A stretch of 15,284 nucleotides of DNA from an uncultured Collinsella sp. (GCA_905197385.1 CAJJYO010000012.1:1-15284), one strand, 5' to 3'; positions 1-6,237 are shown, numbered from the stretch's first letter. The notes: generated by a model not told the origin, from the sequence alone. Numbers and translations are program-made.

Positions 1-38
1 CCGCCTGCGTTTTGCCAAAGAAAGATTATTGTCGGGCC

Positions 39-416
39 CTAAATGCCTTTTGCTTCTGCTCCCTCCGCAATCATGTTGCGGTTATACACCAGGTGCAGAT
101 ACATCGCGTCGTGCGCGGCGGTGGGATTGCGCGCGGCGATGGCGTCGGCCACATCGCGGTGCGTGCGGATAGTTTCCTCGACGAGCTTTTTGCCGGTCAC
201 GTCGATAAAGAGGGGGACGGATGCCTTGAGCACGCCCATCAAGCGGGGAACGACGAGGTTTCCGGAGCTCTCGGCAATGGCATTGTGGAACGCGGTGTCG
301 GCGGCGGAGTAATCCTCACCGGCCTCGGCCAGGCGCTCGGATTTGTCGCAGAGCTCTTTGATACGGACGACCTGGTCGTTGGTTGCGTGCTCGGCCGCCA
401 TGCGTGCCATCTGCGG
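39..416 (-). pseudogene. GntR-family regulator, C-terminal FCD domain only (5' half deleted)
   Basis: The minus-strand frame from about 416 down to a TAG at 39-41 encodes the ligand-binding FCD domain of a FadR-type GntR regulator. The visible sequence runs from PQMARMAAEHATNDQ through an Asp-x3-His metal motif (DTAFH), a second His in THRDVADAI and a final His in YLHL, the usual FCD metal-ligand pattern. The N-terminal winged-helix DNA-binding domain is absent: upstream of about 416 the same frame continues only as the antisense of a gluconate permease gene, so the apparent start at 530 is not real. The remnant should not bind DNA. Its original role was probably control of the neighbouring sugar-acid permease and dehydratase genes, inferred from position. 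The domain call is strong; whether any stable product is made is unknown. Confidence 0.8.
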
Positions 417-579
417 CGGCGCCACGGCGCTCTCGCACGTCAACGATGCCGGTTTTTGGATGTGCTTCTCGTTCCTGGAGATTGACGAGAAGACCACCCT
501 CAAGTCCTGGACCGTTATGGAGACGCTCATCGGCCTTTCGGGTCTTGTCTGCGCCCTAGTGATTTCGTTCTTCGCCTAG
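415..579 (+). pseudogene. GntP/GntT-type gluconate permease, C-terminal remnant
   Basis: The plus-strand frame from about 415 to the TAG at 577-579 reads GGATALSHVNDAGFW, then ..LKSWTVMETLIG.., then a hydrophobic helix ending in SFFA. The HVNDAGFW and LKTWTVMET-like blocks are hallmarks of the extreme C-terminus of the GntP family of gluconate/H+ symporters. Only about 55 of the usual ~440 residues remain, enough for the last membrane segment at most. Upstream the frame runs into the antisense of the GntR remnant, so there is no start of its own. It ends 108 bp before the dehydratase start, as expected for a former permease-dehydratase operon. The family call is confident; function is lost. 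Confidence 0.78.
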
Positions 580-643
580 TTCGCGTAGCTAAGCATCTTT
601 CGCCGAGTGCATCGCTCGGTACCCATTTACACCTGATTCATTA

Positions 644-660
644 ACCAACGATTGGTACAA
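644..660. promoter_or_regulatory. possible GntR-type operator dyad upstream of the dehydratase
   Basis: ACCAA at 644-648 and TTGGT at 652-656 form a 5-bp inverted repeat around CGA, and ATTGGTACAACC (651-662) overlaps it. ATTGGTA resembles a half-site of the UxuR/ExuR-type FCD regulators (ATTGGTATACCAAT, from memory). It lies about 30 bp upstream of the dehydratase start. It could be an operator left from the former sugar-acid regulon, but short dyads occur by chance. Confidence 0.3.
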
Positions 661-687
661 CCGTTCAAATCAAAAGAGGAGAGCATC

Positions 688-2466
688 ATGGACGAGAAGA
701 CCAAGGCACAGATTCAGCAGGAGGCAGCCGACCTGGTTGCCAAGCTGCAGCCGCGTTCCGGCAAGTTTCGCACCATCAGCCCCGAGATGGACCCGCTGCG
801 TCTGGGCTCTGGCTGGTCCATCGAGGATCTGGACAAGCCGCAGGTCATTATCGAGTCGACGTTCGGCGACTCGCACCCGGGTTCTGCCGGCCTGTTTGAG
901 TTGGTCGAGGAGGTCCGTGCCGGCGTTGCCGAGGCTGGCGGTCATGGTGCCCGTTACTTCTGCACCGATATCTGCGACGGCGAGGCCCAGGGCCACGACG
1001 GCATCAACTACTCGCTGCCCAGTCGCGACATGATCGCCAACATGATCGAGATTCATGCCAAGGCCACCCCGTTCGACGCCGGCGTCTTTGTTGCCAGCTG
1101 CGATAAGGGCCTGCCTGCGAACCTTATGGCCATGGGCCGCATCAACATCCCCTCCATCGTCGTTACCGGCGGTGTCATGGATGCAGGCCCCGACCTGTTG
1201 ACCCTGGAGCAGCTCGGTGCGATTTCTGCCCGCTACGAGCGCGGCGAGATCTCTCGCGAGGAACTTGAGTTTGCCAAGCACAACGCATGCCCCAGCTGCG
1301 GCGCCTGCTCCTTTATGGGCACCGCGTCGACCATGCAGGTTACCGCCGAGGCCCTGGGCCTTATGCTCCCCGGCACGGCCCTGCTGCCCGCAACCAGCTC
1401 CGATCTGCGTGAGTTTGCGCGCGAGGCCGGCCGTCAGTCCGTGTGGCTCTCCGAACACAACCTGTGCCCGCGCGACATCGTGACCAAGGAGTCCTTCGAG
1501 AACCTCATCATGGTCCACGGCGCCATTTCCGGCTCCACCAACTCGCTGCTGCATATCCCTGCGATCGCCCGCGAGTTTGGCATCGAGATGTCCGCCGACG
1601 ACTTCGACCGTCTGCACCGTGGTGCCCACTACCTGCTCAACGTTCGTCCCGCAGGTGAGTGGCCGGCGCAGTTCTTCTACTATGCGGGTGGCGTGCCGCG
1701 CATCATGGAGGAGATCAAGTCGATGCTCCACCTCGACGTCATGACCGTCACCGGCAAGACTCTCGGCGAAAACCTCGAGGACCTTAAGAACAACGGCTAC
1801 TACGAGAAGTGCGGCCGCTACTTGGAGAAATGGAACCTCAAGCGCGAGGACATCATTCGCCCGTTTGACCAGGCTTTTGGTACCGACGGCTCCATCGCCA
1901 TCCTCCACGGCAACCTTGCCCCCGAGGGCGCCGTCGTCAAGCACACGGTTGTTCCGCGCGAGATGTTCCAGGCCACGCTTAAGGCCCGTCCGTTCGATTG
2001 CGAGGAGGACGCCATCCACGCCGTCCTGACGCACGAGGTCAAGCCCGGCGATGCCGTTATCATTCGCTATGAGGGCCCCAAGGGTTCCGGTATGCCCGAG
2101 ATGTTCTACACCACCGAGGCTATCGCCAGCGATCCCGAGCTGGGTGCGAGCATTGCCCTTATCACCGATGGCCGCTTCTCCGGCGCCTCCAAGGGCCCGG
2201 CTATCGGTCACGTTTCGCCCGAGGCTGCCGTGGGCGGCCCGATTGCCCTGATCGAGGAGGGCGACCTTATCCAGATCAACATCCCCGAGCGCTCGCTGTC
2301 TATTGTGGGCATCGCCGGCAAGGAGATGGAGCCGGCCGAGATCGATGCCGTCTTGGCCGAGCGCCGAGCCGCTTGGAAGCCCAAGGCTAATCGCTATACC
2401 TCCGGCACGCTCAAGTTCTTTACCGAGCATGCAGTTTCCGCCATTCAGGGTGGCTACATGGAGTAG
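688..2466 (+). CDS. IlvD/Edd-family dehydratase, probably sugar-acid (gluconate-type) dehydratase
   Basis: This 592-residue protein belongs to the iron-sulfur dihydroxy-acid/phosphogluconate dehydratase family, cytoplasmic enzymes that remove water from 2,3-dihydroxy acids. Family blocks are FCTDICDGEAQGHDG (91-105), SCDKGLPA (137-144), CPSCGACSFMGTASTM (201-216) and LITDGRFSGASKG (491-503). Likely cluster ligands are Cys138 and one of Cys201/204/207. The MGTAST variant, rather than the TANT of true IlvD, and the adjoining gluconate-permease and GntR remnants favour a sugar-acid substrate over branched-chain amino-acid synthesis. Where many sugar-acid dehydratases have NPC, this one reads HPG (63-65), so a first cluster Cys is missing there; Cys96 could substitute. 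The start at 688 follows AGAGGAGAG at 675-683; a TTG start at 652 would lack this spacing. The family is certain, the substrate inferred. General annotation pipelines may call it ilvD. Confidence 0.88.
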   Translation: MDEKTKAQIQQEAADLVAKLQPRSGKFRTISPEMDPLRLGSGWSIEDLDKPQVIIESTFGDSHPGSAGLFELVEEVRAGVAEAGGHGARYFCTDICDGEAQGHDGINYSLPSRDMIANMIEIHAKATPFDAGVFVASCDKGLPANLMAMGRINIPSIVVTGGVMDAGPDLLTLEQLGAISARYERGEISREELEFAKHNACPSCGACSFMGTASTMQVTAEALGLMLPGTALLPATSSDLREFAREAGRQSVWLSEHNLCPRDIVTKESFENLIMVHGAISGSTNSLLHIPAIAREFGIEMSADDFDRLHRGAHYLLNVRPAGEWPAQFFYYAGGVPRIMEEIKSMLHLDVMTVTGKTLGENLEDLKNNGYYEKCGRYLEKWNLKREDIIRPFDQAFGTDGSIAILHGNLAPEGAVVKHTVVPREMFQATLKARPFDCEEDAIHAVLTHEVKPGDAVIIRYEGPKGSGMPEMFYTTEAIASDPELGASIALITDGRFSGASKGPAIGHVSPEAAVGGPIALIEEGDLIQINIPERSLSIVGIAGKEMEPAEIDAVLAERRAAWKPKANRYTSGTLKFFTEHAVSAIQGGYME

Positions 2467-2514
2467 CGCCCATGCGCATCAAATATCTCCTCTCATAGAT
2501 GTGCGGCACAAAGA

Positions 2515-2563
2515 GCCCCGAGCCACGTCACCGGGGCGCGTTGTTCAGCGCCGCCGGGGCGCT
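2515..2563. other. two GC-rich hairpins 3' of the dehydratase gene
   Basis: GCCCCG (2515-2520) pairs with CGGGGC (2532-2537), and AGCGCC (2547-2552) pairs with GGCGCT (2558-2563). Neither is followed by a T-run, so they are not clear intrinsic terminators. They may shape the mRNA 3' end before the stronger hairpin at 2595. Confidence 0.4.
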
Positions 2564-2594
2564 CCACTCAAACGACAAGAGACGTCTTACGCAA

Positions 2595-2640
2595 GCGCCC
2601 GCGTCCGTGGATAAAACCACGGGCGTGGGCGCTTCACTTT
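2595..2640. terminator. hairpin between convergent genes, probable bidirectional terminator
   Basis: A 16-bp stem (2595-2610 with 2617-2632, two G-T wobbles) surrounds the loop ATAAAA. It sits between the dehydratase (plus) and the Spx/ArsC-like gene (minus), whose stop codon is at 2639-2641. The stem is very strong but followed only by TTCACTTT on the plus strand, so the T-tract is imperfect. Confidence 0.7.
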
Positions 2641-2980
2641 ATTCCCAGCCCTTCCACACGTCAGGCTCGTAGCCAACGGTTGCCTGGCGGCCGTTGCGAA
2701 CGATGGGCTCACGAAGAATCTGCTGGTTATCGAGCACCTTTTCGAACTTCTGGTCGGCAGCAAGATACTGTACGAGCGCAACCGTGTCGGCATCTTTCGC
2801 CTTTGGATCGATCACAGCGTCGATCCCGCCGACGGCGCGCGCCACGCTTTCGAGCTCGCCTTTGCTCATCCCCCTTTCCTTCAAGTCGATGAACTGGAAC
2901 TTCACACGACGTTCCCTGAAATAGCGCTGCGCCTTCTTAGTATCGAAGCTTTTCTTCGTGCCGAATATCTGGATGTTCAT
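2639..2980 (-). CDS. Spx/ArsC-family thioredoxin-fold protein lacking the N-terminal redox Cys
   Basis: This 113-residue cytoplasmic protein has the length and fold signature of the ArsC/Spx/YffB family: strand MNIQIFGTKKS, FDTKKAQRYFRERRVKFQFIDLK split across residues 12-34, and the late LREPIVRNG block (89-97) that carries the cis-Pro. Relatives normally have Cys in the first loop (GTKKC-type or CxxC); here residue 11 is Ser, codon AGC, one base from TGC. A thiol-based arsenate-reductase or Spx-like redox switch would therefore be lost, although an RNA-polymerase-binding or structural role could remain. The ATG at 2978-2980 has a weak GAAGGCGG ribosome-binding site. It is a single gene, convergent with the dehydratase. 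The family is confident; the biochemical role is unknown. Confidence 0.8.
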   Translation of the reverse strand: MNIQIFGTKKSFDTKKAQRYFRERRVKFQFIDLKERGMSKGELESVARAVGGIDAVIDPKAKDADTVALVQYLAADQKFEKVLDNQQILREPIVRNGRQATVGYEPDVWKGWE

Positions 2981-3264
2981 ACGTACCGCCTTCGCTCAAT
3001 TCTCGTCCGTCCATGATACGACAAGGGAGCCGAGCAAAAACAGAGCAGGCGGAGATGGAGGAGGACGGCGACCGACCGTCGGCAAGAGTCGGCCGGATCG
3101 GACTGGCGCCCAGCGCGCGCCGGCGACACGCTCGCAGCTGCACACATAGCCGATGTACAAGCTCGCCGCGGCGTTCCCTCGCCCCGCGGTGTGGCGATAG
3201 AGAAGCACGCCACCCGTCAACGATGGCGCCTCGGTGAAGAAAATCAACGTCTGGGTTACATCCC
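2981..3264. other. 284-bp GC-rich stretch with no supported gene
   Basis: Open frames exist on both strands but their translations are Arg/Pro/Ser-rich, overlap each other and match no family I know. The promoter of the minus-strand Spx/ArsC-like gene should lie near 2981-3060, but I see no convincing hexamers. Small GC-rich repeats such as CCGAC/GTCGG near 3077-3095 are unremarkable. Confidence 0.5.
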
Positions 3265-3293
3265 TTGAAAGGGGCGAAGACGGCTGCTAGAAT
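3265..3293 (+). promoter_or_regulatory. sigma70-type promoter for the uORF-MFS-CBS transcript
   Basis: TTGAAA at 3265-3270 and TAGAAT at 3288-3293 are separated by exactly 17 bp, close to consensus in both hexamers. Transcription would start near 3299-3301, only about five bases before the ATG at 3305. Confidence 0.7.
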
Positions 3294-3304
3294 GCCTCCC
3301 CGCT

Positions 3305-3418
3305 ATGAAGGATTTGACCAAAGCATACATCGCAATTCGGCGGCCCCTGGTATACGGGGCCTCTCCTGTTGTTCCCCAAGTGCGCTCTGAGCAGCCGCTT
3401 TCTTCCTGTCGTATCTGA
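3305..3418 (+). CDS. nearly leaderless 37-codon upstream ORF, candidate regulatory leader peptide
   Basis: ATG at 3305 to TGA at 3416-3418 encodes 37 residues beginning MKDLTKAYIAIRRPLVYG and rich in Pro, Arg and Ser near its end. It lies directly behind a near-consensus promoter, so the transcript would begin about five nucleotides before the ATG. There is no Shine-Dalgarno sequence; leaderless translation is common in actinobacteria. A hairpin sits inside it (GGCCCC 3342-3347 with GGGGCC 3356-3361) and another begins at its stop codon. The drug-efflux MFS gene starts 82 bp after the stop. This layout matches leader peptides that control antibiotic-resistance genes by ribosome stalling or attenuation. 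No homologue is recognised, so the peptide is inferred from architecture. Confidence 0.5.
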   Translation: MKDLTKAYIAIRRPLVYGASPVVPQVRSEQPLSSCRI

Positions 3419-3445
3419 TGCACGCATAGCACGTGCATGTTATTT
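3418..3445 (+). promoter_or_regulatory. hairpin at the uORF stop, possible attenuator
   Basis: ATGCACG (3418-3424) pairs with CGTGCAT (3432-3438) around CATAGCA, followed by GTTATTT. The stem starts on the last base of the uORF stop codon, so a ribosome stalled or terminating there would melt it. The T-tract is weak. A second small stem (CGCC-TTC-GGCG, about 3462-3472) follows. Confidence 0.45.
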
Positions 3446-3500
3446 CGCCCGTGGGCCGGCGCGCCTTCGGCGAAGAATCGAATAGATACGAAGGAAGCTT

Positions 3501-4940
3501 ATGTCTGATAATTGTACGGTCGCGCCCGCCAATGGGCGCATTACCGGTACCCAGATCCGCATCGTCGCGGTCGTCGTCCTGGGTGCCTTCTTGGCGCTAC
3601 TGAACCAAACGGTGATGTCGCCTGCGCTGCCGGTCATCATGTCCGATTTCGCCATCGATGCCTCGACTGCCCAGTGGATCATGTCCATATACCCGCTGGT
3701 GAGCGGCATCATGGTCCCCGTTTCGGCGTTCCTTATCGACAAGTTCAGCACCCGCGCGCTATTCTTCGGGGCGACGCTGGTGTTCGCGCTGGGCACGCTG
3801 CTGTGCGCCGCAGCCCCTGATTTCCTGTTCCTCATCATCGGTCGCGTGTTGCAAGCGGCGGGCTCAGGCGTGCTCATGCCGCTTGTCTCGGTGGTTCCCA
3901 TGCTGGTGTTCCCCGTCGAGAAACGAGGAACGGCTATGGGCATGGCGGGCATCGTCATGTCGGCGGGTCCCGCGGTCGGCCCCGTCGTAGGCGGTGCGGT
4001 GATCGACACGTACGGCTGGCGCACCATGATCGGCGCCATCGTCCCCCTCGCAATTCTCGTGCTGGTGCTGGGCGTGTTCATGCTGAAAAACGTGGGCGAG
4101 CTGAAGAACCCCAAGCTCGACCTGCCCTCGGTCGTCCTCTCCACCATCGCCTTCGGCGGACTTCTCTACGGGTTCTCGAGCGCCTCGTCGATGGGTTGGG
4201 GCAACCCCGTGGTGCTCGGCTCGATCGTCGCGGGTGTCGTGTGCTTGGTGCTGTTCGTCGTACGCCAGGGCAAAATCGAGGACCCGCTGCTTCAACTGGG
4301 CACGCTCAAGACGCGCGAGTTCCGCGTGGCCGCCATCATCGTCACGCTCATCAACGCCGCATGCCTGGTCACCAACACGCTGTTGCCGTTGCTGCTGCAA
4401 ACCTCGCTTGGCGCTTCGGCCTTCGAAACCGGCATGGCCATGCTTCCCGCCGCGGCGGTGGGCATCATCATCAGCCCTATCTCCGGCGTGGTGTTCGACA
4501 AGTTCGGTCCGCGTGCCATCTCGATCGTCGGCCTGGCCCTCATGACCGGCGCCCTGTTCCTGCTCTCGCTTTCGACGGTAAACACGCCCATCTTGGTGGT
4601 TGCGCTGTTCTGCATGCTGCAGTCCGCCGGCCAGTCGCTCGCGAACATGCCGGTGAACACATGGGGTGTCAATGCCTTGAAAAATGACATGATCGCCCAC
4701 GGCAACGCCATCGCGAACACCGGCCGCCAGGTCGCCGGCGGTTTGTGCACGGCGCTCATCATCACGGTCATGACAAGCGTCACCGCGTCGGCCGGCGTCG
4801 ATGCGAGCATCCAAGTAGCCACCGCCGTGGGCGCGGGCGTCGCTTACAAGGTGTGCGCGGCAATCGGCCTCGTTTCCCTTATCTGCGCCATATTCAGCGT
4901 GCGCACCAAGAAAACCGCACCGAAAACGAAGGAGGCATAA
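3501..4940 (+). CDS. MFS drug:H+ antiporter, DHA2 (EmrB/QacA-like) family
   Basis: This 479-residue inner-membrane protein fits the size of DHA2 exporters, which usually have 14 membrane helices. Visible signatures are helix 1 with LALLNQTVMSPALP (about 31-44), the loop 2-3 motif FLIDKFSTRALFFG, the GRVLQAAGSG motif of helix 4, and the antiporter motif C SAGPAVGPVVGGAVIDTYGWR in helix 5. These mark a proton-driven exporter of drug-like compounds. The start at 3501 has AAGGAAG at 3491-3497. The gene is preceded by a 200-nt leader containing a uORF and hairpins, and followed three bases later by a CBS-domain gene whose ribosome-binding site lies inside its last codons. The leader suggests induction by a translation-affecting compound; the substrate is not deducible. 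Confidence 0.9.
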   Translation: MSDNCTVAPANGRITGTQIRIVAVVVLGAFLALLNQTVMSPALPVIMSDFAIDASTAQWIMSIYPLVSGIMVPVSAFLIDKFSTRALFFGATLVFALGTLLCAAAPDFLFLIIGRVLQAAGSGVLMPLVSVVPMLVFPVEKRGTAMGMAGIVMSAGPAVGPVVGGAVIDTYGWRTMIGAIVPLAILVLVLGVFMLKNVGELKNPKLDLPSVVLSTIAFGGLLYGFSSASSMGWGNPVVLGSIVAGVVCLVLFVVRQGKIEDPLLQLGTLKTREFRVAAIIVTLINAACLVTNTLLPLLLQTSLGASAFETGMAMLPAAAVGIIISPISGVVFDKFGPRAISIVGLALMTGALFLLSLSTVNTPILVVALFCMLQSAGQSLANMPVNTWGVNALKNDMIAHGNAIANTGRQVAGGLCTALIITVMTSVTASAGVDASIQVATAVGAGVAYKVCAAIGLVSLICAIFSVRTKKTAPKTKEA

Positions 4941-4943
4941 GCG

Positions 4944-5450
4944 ATGTCCGAGATTCTGTCCGAGCGCATCCCGCTCGAGCTCGAGGGGACGCCCGTTTCG
5001 AGCATCATGATTGAAGAGCCGTTCACCTGCACGCAGGATTGCACGATTTCCGACGTGGTGCGCATGCTCGCCGAAAACGAGGTGAGCAGCATGCCCGTAA
5101 TCGATGAGCGCAACCAGGTGGTCGGGTTCATCTCCGACGGCGATGTCATGGGAGCCATCGCGCAGCATCGCGCTCACACCATCTTCACGGGCGGCGACGC
5201 GTCCATGCTGTACTTCGACGATCAGAGCCTTGAGCAGCGCATCGAAGACCTGAAGGATCGCTGCGTCATGGATTTCGCGACGCGCCAGGTAGTGTGTGCC
5301 CGTCCCGAGCAGAGCATCGCCCGCGTCGCCGCGCTGCTGGCGAAGAAGAAGTTCAAGAAGCTTCCTGTGGTTGATGACGAGGGCAAACTCGTGGGGGTCA
5401 TCCGCCGCTCCGCCATCACCAAATACATCTTCGGCATCCTTTTCCAATAG
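4944..5450 (+). CDS. twin CBS-domain protein, translationally coupled to the MFS exporter
   Basis: This 168-residue soluble protein is a stand-alone CBS pair. CBS1 spans about 18-72 (MIEEPFTC..TISDVVRMLAENEVSSMPV..VVGFISDGD) and CBS2 about 107-162 (VMDFATRQV..SIARVAALLAKKKFKKLPVVDD..VGVIRRS). CBS pairs bind adenosine nucleotides and act as energy or second-messenger sensors. The start at 4944 is three bases after the MFS stop, with GGAGG at 4931-4935 inside the exporter's 3' end, so the two are made together. No extra catalytic or DNA-binding domain is present. It could gate the exporter according to nucleotide state, which is an inference from coupling, or serve a separate housekeeping role. 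Confidence 0.88.
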   Translation: MSEILSERIPLELEGTPVSSIMIEEPFTCTQDCTISDVVRMLAENEVSSMPVIDERNQVVGFISDGDVMGAIAQHRAHTIFTGGDASMLYFDDQSLEQRIEDLKDRCVMDFATRQVVCARPEQSIARVAALLAKKKFKKLPVVDDEGKLVGVIRRSAITKYIFGILFQ

Positions 5451-5478
5451 GGGCAGGTCGCACTTGAGGCGAACATCT

Positions 5479-5570
5479 CGAGGCATCGAGCCAGCAACTG
5501 GACCAGACAACCTTGACACGCACGCGCTTTCCCTCGATGCTTCGGTAAGGGGAGCTGCGAAAATCGCAGC
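5479..5570 (+). promoter_or_regulatory. candidate promoter and dyads upstream of the MGMT-like gene
   Basis: TTGACA at 5513-5518 has only a weak -10 partner (GATGCT at 5536-5541, spacer 17). It is flanked by an inverted repeat, CGAGGCATCGAG (5479-5490) with CTCGATGCTTCG (5533-5544), identical apart from one wobble pair. A 6-bp GC hairpin (GCTGCG 5554-5559 with CGCAGC 5565-5570) follows in the leader. The -35 is perfect, so a promoter is plausible. Confidence 0.45.
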
Positions 5571-5624
5571 ACGGGTGATCGGCGCCGCGCCCCCGAAGGC
5601 AAAAGCGAACACGGGAGCGATACG

Positions 5625-5933
5625 ATGGGAAAAGTCCTGGACGAAGATTTGGTTTATGAGATTCTCTCCGTCGTGGCAGAGATTCCGGCGGGATGCGTCG
5701 CCTCGTACGGTCAGATAGCGCGCCTCATCGGCAGGGAGAAAAACTCTCGCCTGGTCGGAGCGGTGCTGAGCGAGGCGGATCGCTACGGCGATTATCCCTG
5801 CCGCCGCGTCGTCAACCACGCGGGACGCCTCGCGCCAAACTTCCCCGACCAGCGAGCACTACTGACGGAGGAAGGAGTCGCCTTCCGAGACAACGGCTGC
5901 GTCGACATGAAAAAGCACCAGTGGAACGAGTAG
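5625..5933 (+). CDS. MGMT/ATL-family small DNA-alkylation protein with PCRR motif
   Basis: This 102-residue protein equals the C-terminal DNA-binding domain of O6-alkylguanine-DNA alkyltransferases. It shows the helix-turn-helix core IPAGCVASYGQIARLIG (20-36), the Arg-finger region SRLVGAVLS (41-49) and the active-site loop DYPCRRVVNHAG (56-67). The acceptor Cys (59) is present, but the His of the usual PCHR motif is Arg. Alkyltransferase-like proteins of this length often have Trp instead of Cys, so this one is intermediate: perhaps a minimal active transferase or a lesion-flagging protein. The tail ends NGCVDMKKHQW, common in single-domain relatives. ATG 5625 follows GGGAG with good spacing. 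It appears to be transcribed from its own promoter region after the MFS-CBS operon. Confidence 0.85.
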   Translation: MGKVLDEDLVYEILSVVAEIPAGCVASYGQIARLIGREKNSRLVGAVLSEADRYGDYPCRRVVNHAGRLAPNFPDQRALLTEEGVAFRDNGCVDMKKHQWNE

Positions 5934-6143
5934 CCAGGCAGCGTAGCGTCGAAAGGAGCGACGCCACGGGGAACGACCTGCGCCCCGCCGCCGGACAACC
6001 TATGGCAAAGTGACACGTCCCACAAAGAGCGGCGCACCAGTACGAGACACGACCGCGACGTAAAAAGACCCTATGATACTCGTAAGCATCTATCTGATTG
6101 CCCGCCTCGAGGTACCCAAAGAACGAGAGATGCCGAAACCCCT
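5934..6143. other. 210-bp intergenic stretch without a supported gene
   Basis: The only structure I see is a short hairpin just after the MGMT-like gene (GCGTCG 5946-5951 with CGACGC 5959-5964, loop AAAGGAG) without a T-run. An apparent ORF starting at 6073 is an artefact of translating through the tRNA fragment below. Confidence 0.5.
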
Positions 6144-6146
6144 AGA

Positions 6147-6183
6147 CAAAGAAAAAGGTCGGGAGCTTTTATGCTTCCGACCT
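6147..6183 (-). terminator. intrinsic terminator of a minus-strand tRNA transcript
   Basis: On the minus strand an 11-bp stem (6183-6173 with 6166-6156, one wobble, loop ATAAAA) is followed directly by TTTTTCTTTG. It lies ten bases beyond the tRNA CCA end, where the native tRNA gene's terminator would be. Confidence 0.82.
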
Positions 6184-6192
6184 GAAGTTTCA

Positions 6193-6237
6193 TGGTCGCG
6201 GGGGGCGGATTTGAACCACCGACCTTCGGGTTATGAG
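6193..6237 (-). tRNA. tRNA-Met (CAU) 3' fragment, probable attachment-site half of an integrated element
   Basis: Read on the minus strand, 6237-6193 begins with the anticodon loop CTCATAA, continues with the 3' anticodon strand CCCGA, a variable loop, the T-arm GGTGG-TTCAAAT-CCGCC, the acceptor 3' strand CCCCGCG, discriminator A and encoded CCA. That is the 3' half of a tRNA with anticodon CAU; the CCC after the loop recalls the GGG/CCC stem of initiator tRNA. No 5' half precedes it: the upstream bases cannot form the D-arm or the matching CGCGGGG acceptor strand. A fragment starting in the anticodon loop with a native terminator behind it is what remains when an element integrates into a tRNA and displaces the original 3' end. 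The intact copy is not in this window. Confidence 0.8.

Noticed and set aside
670..2430. A 586-codon minus-strand ORF opposite the dehydratase
   Set aside because: Its translation is Gly/Ala/Val/Leu-rich without family motifs, while the plus-strand frame carries complete IlvD-family motifs and a good ribosome-binding site. Long antisense frames are common in GC-rich DNA.
2977..3247. Minus-strand ORFs of 78-83 codons with LFLLGSLVVSW-like hydrophobic ends
   Set aside because: No ribosome-binding site, no family resemblance and overlapping alternatives in other frames; not enough to call a membrane peptide.
3281..3399. CGGCTGCT (3281-3288) complementary to AGCAGCCG in the leader (3390s)
   Set aside because: The first copy lies in the promoter before the predicted start of transcription, so it cannot pair in the RNA.
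3864..5819. A 651-codon minus-strand ORF spanning the MFS, CBS and part of the MGMT-like genes
   Set aside because: It is His/Asp/Arg-rich, crosses three recognisable plus-strand genes and shows no domain; an antisense shadow.
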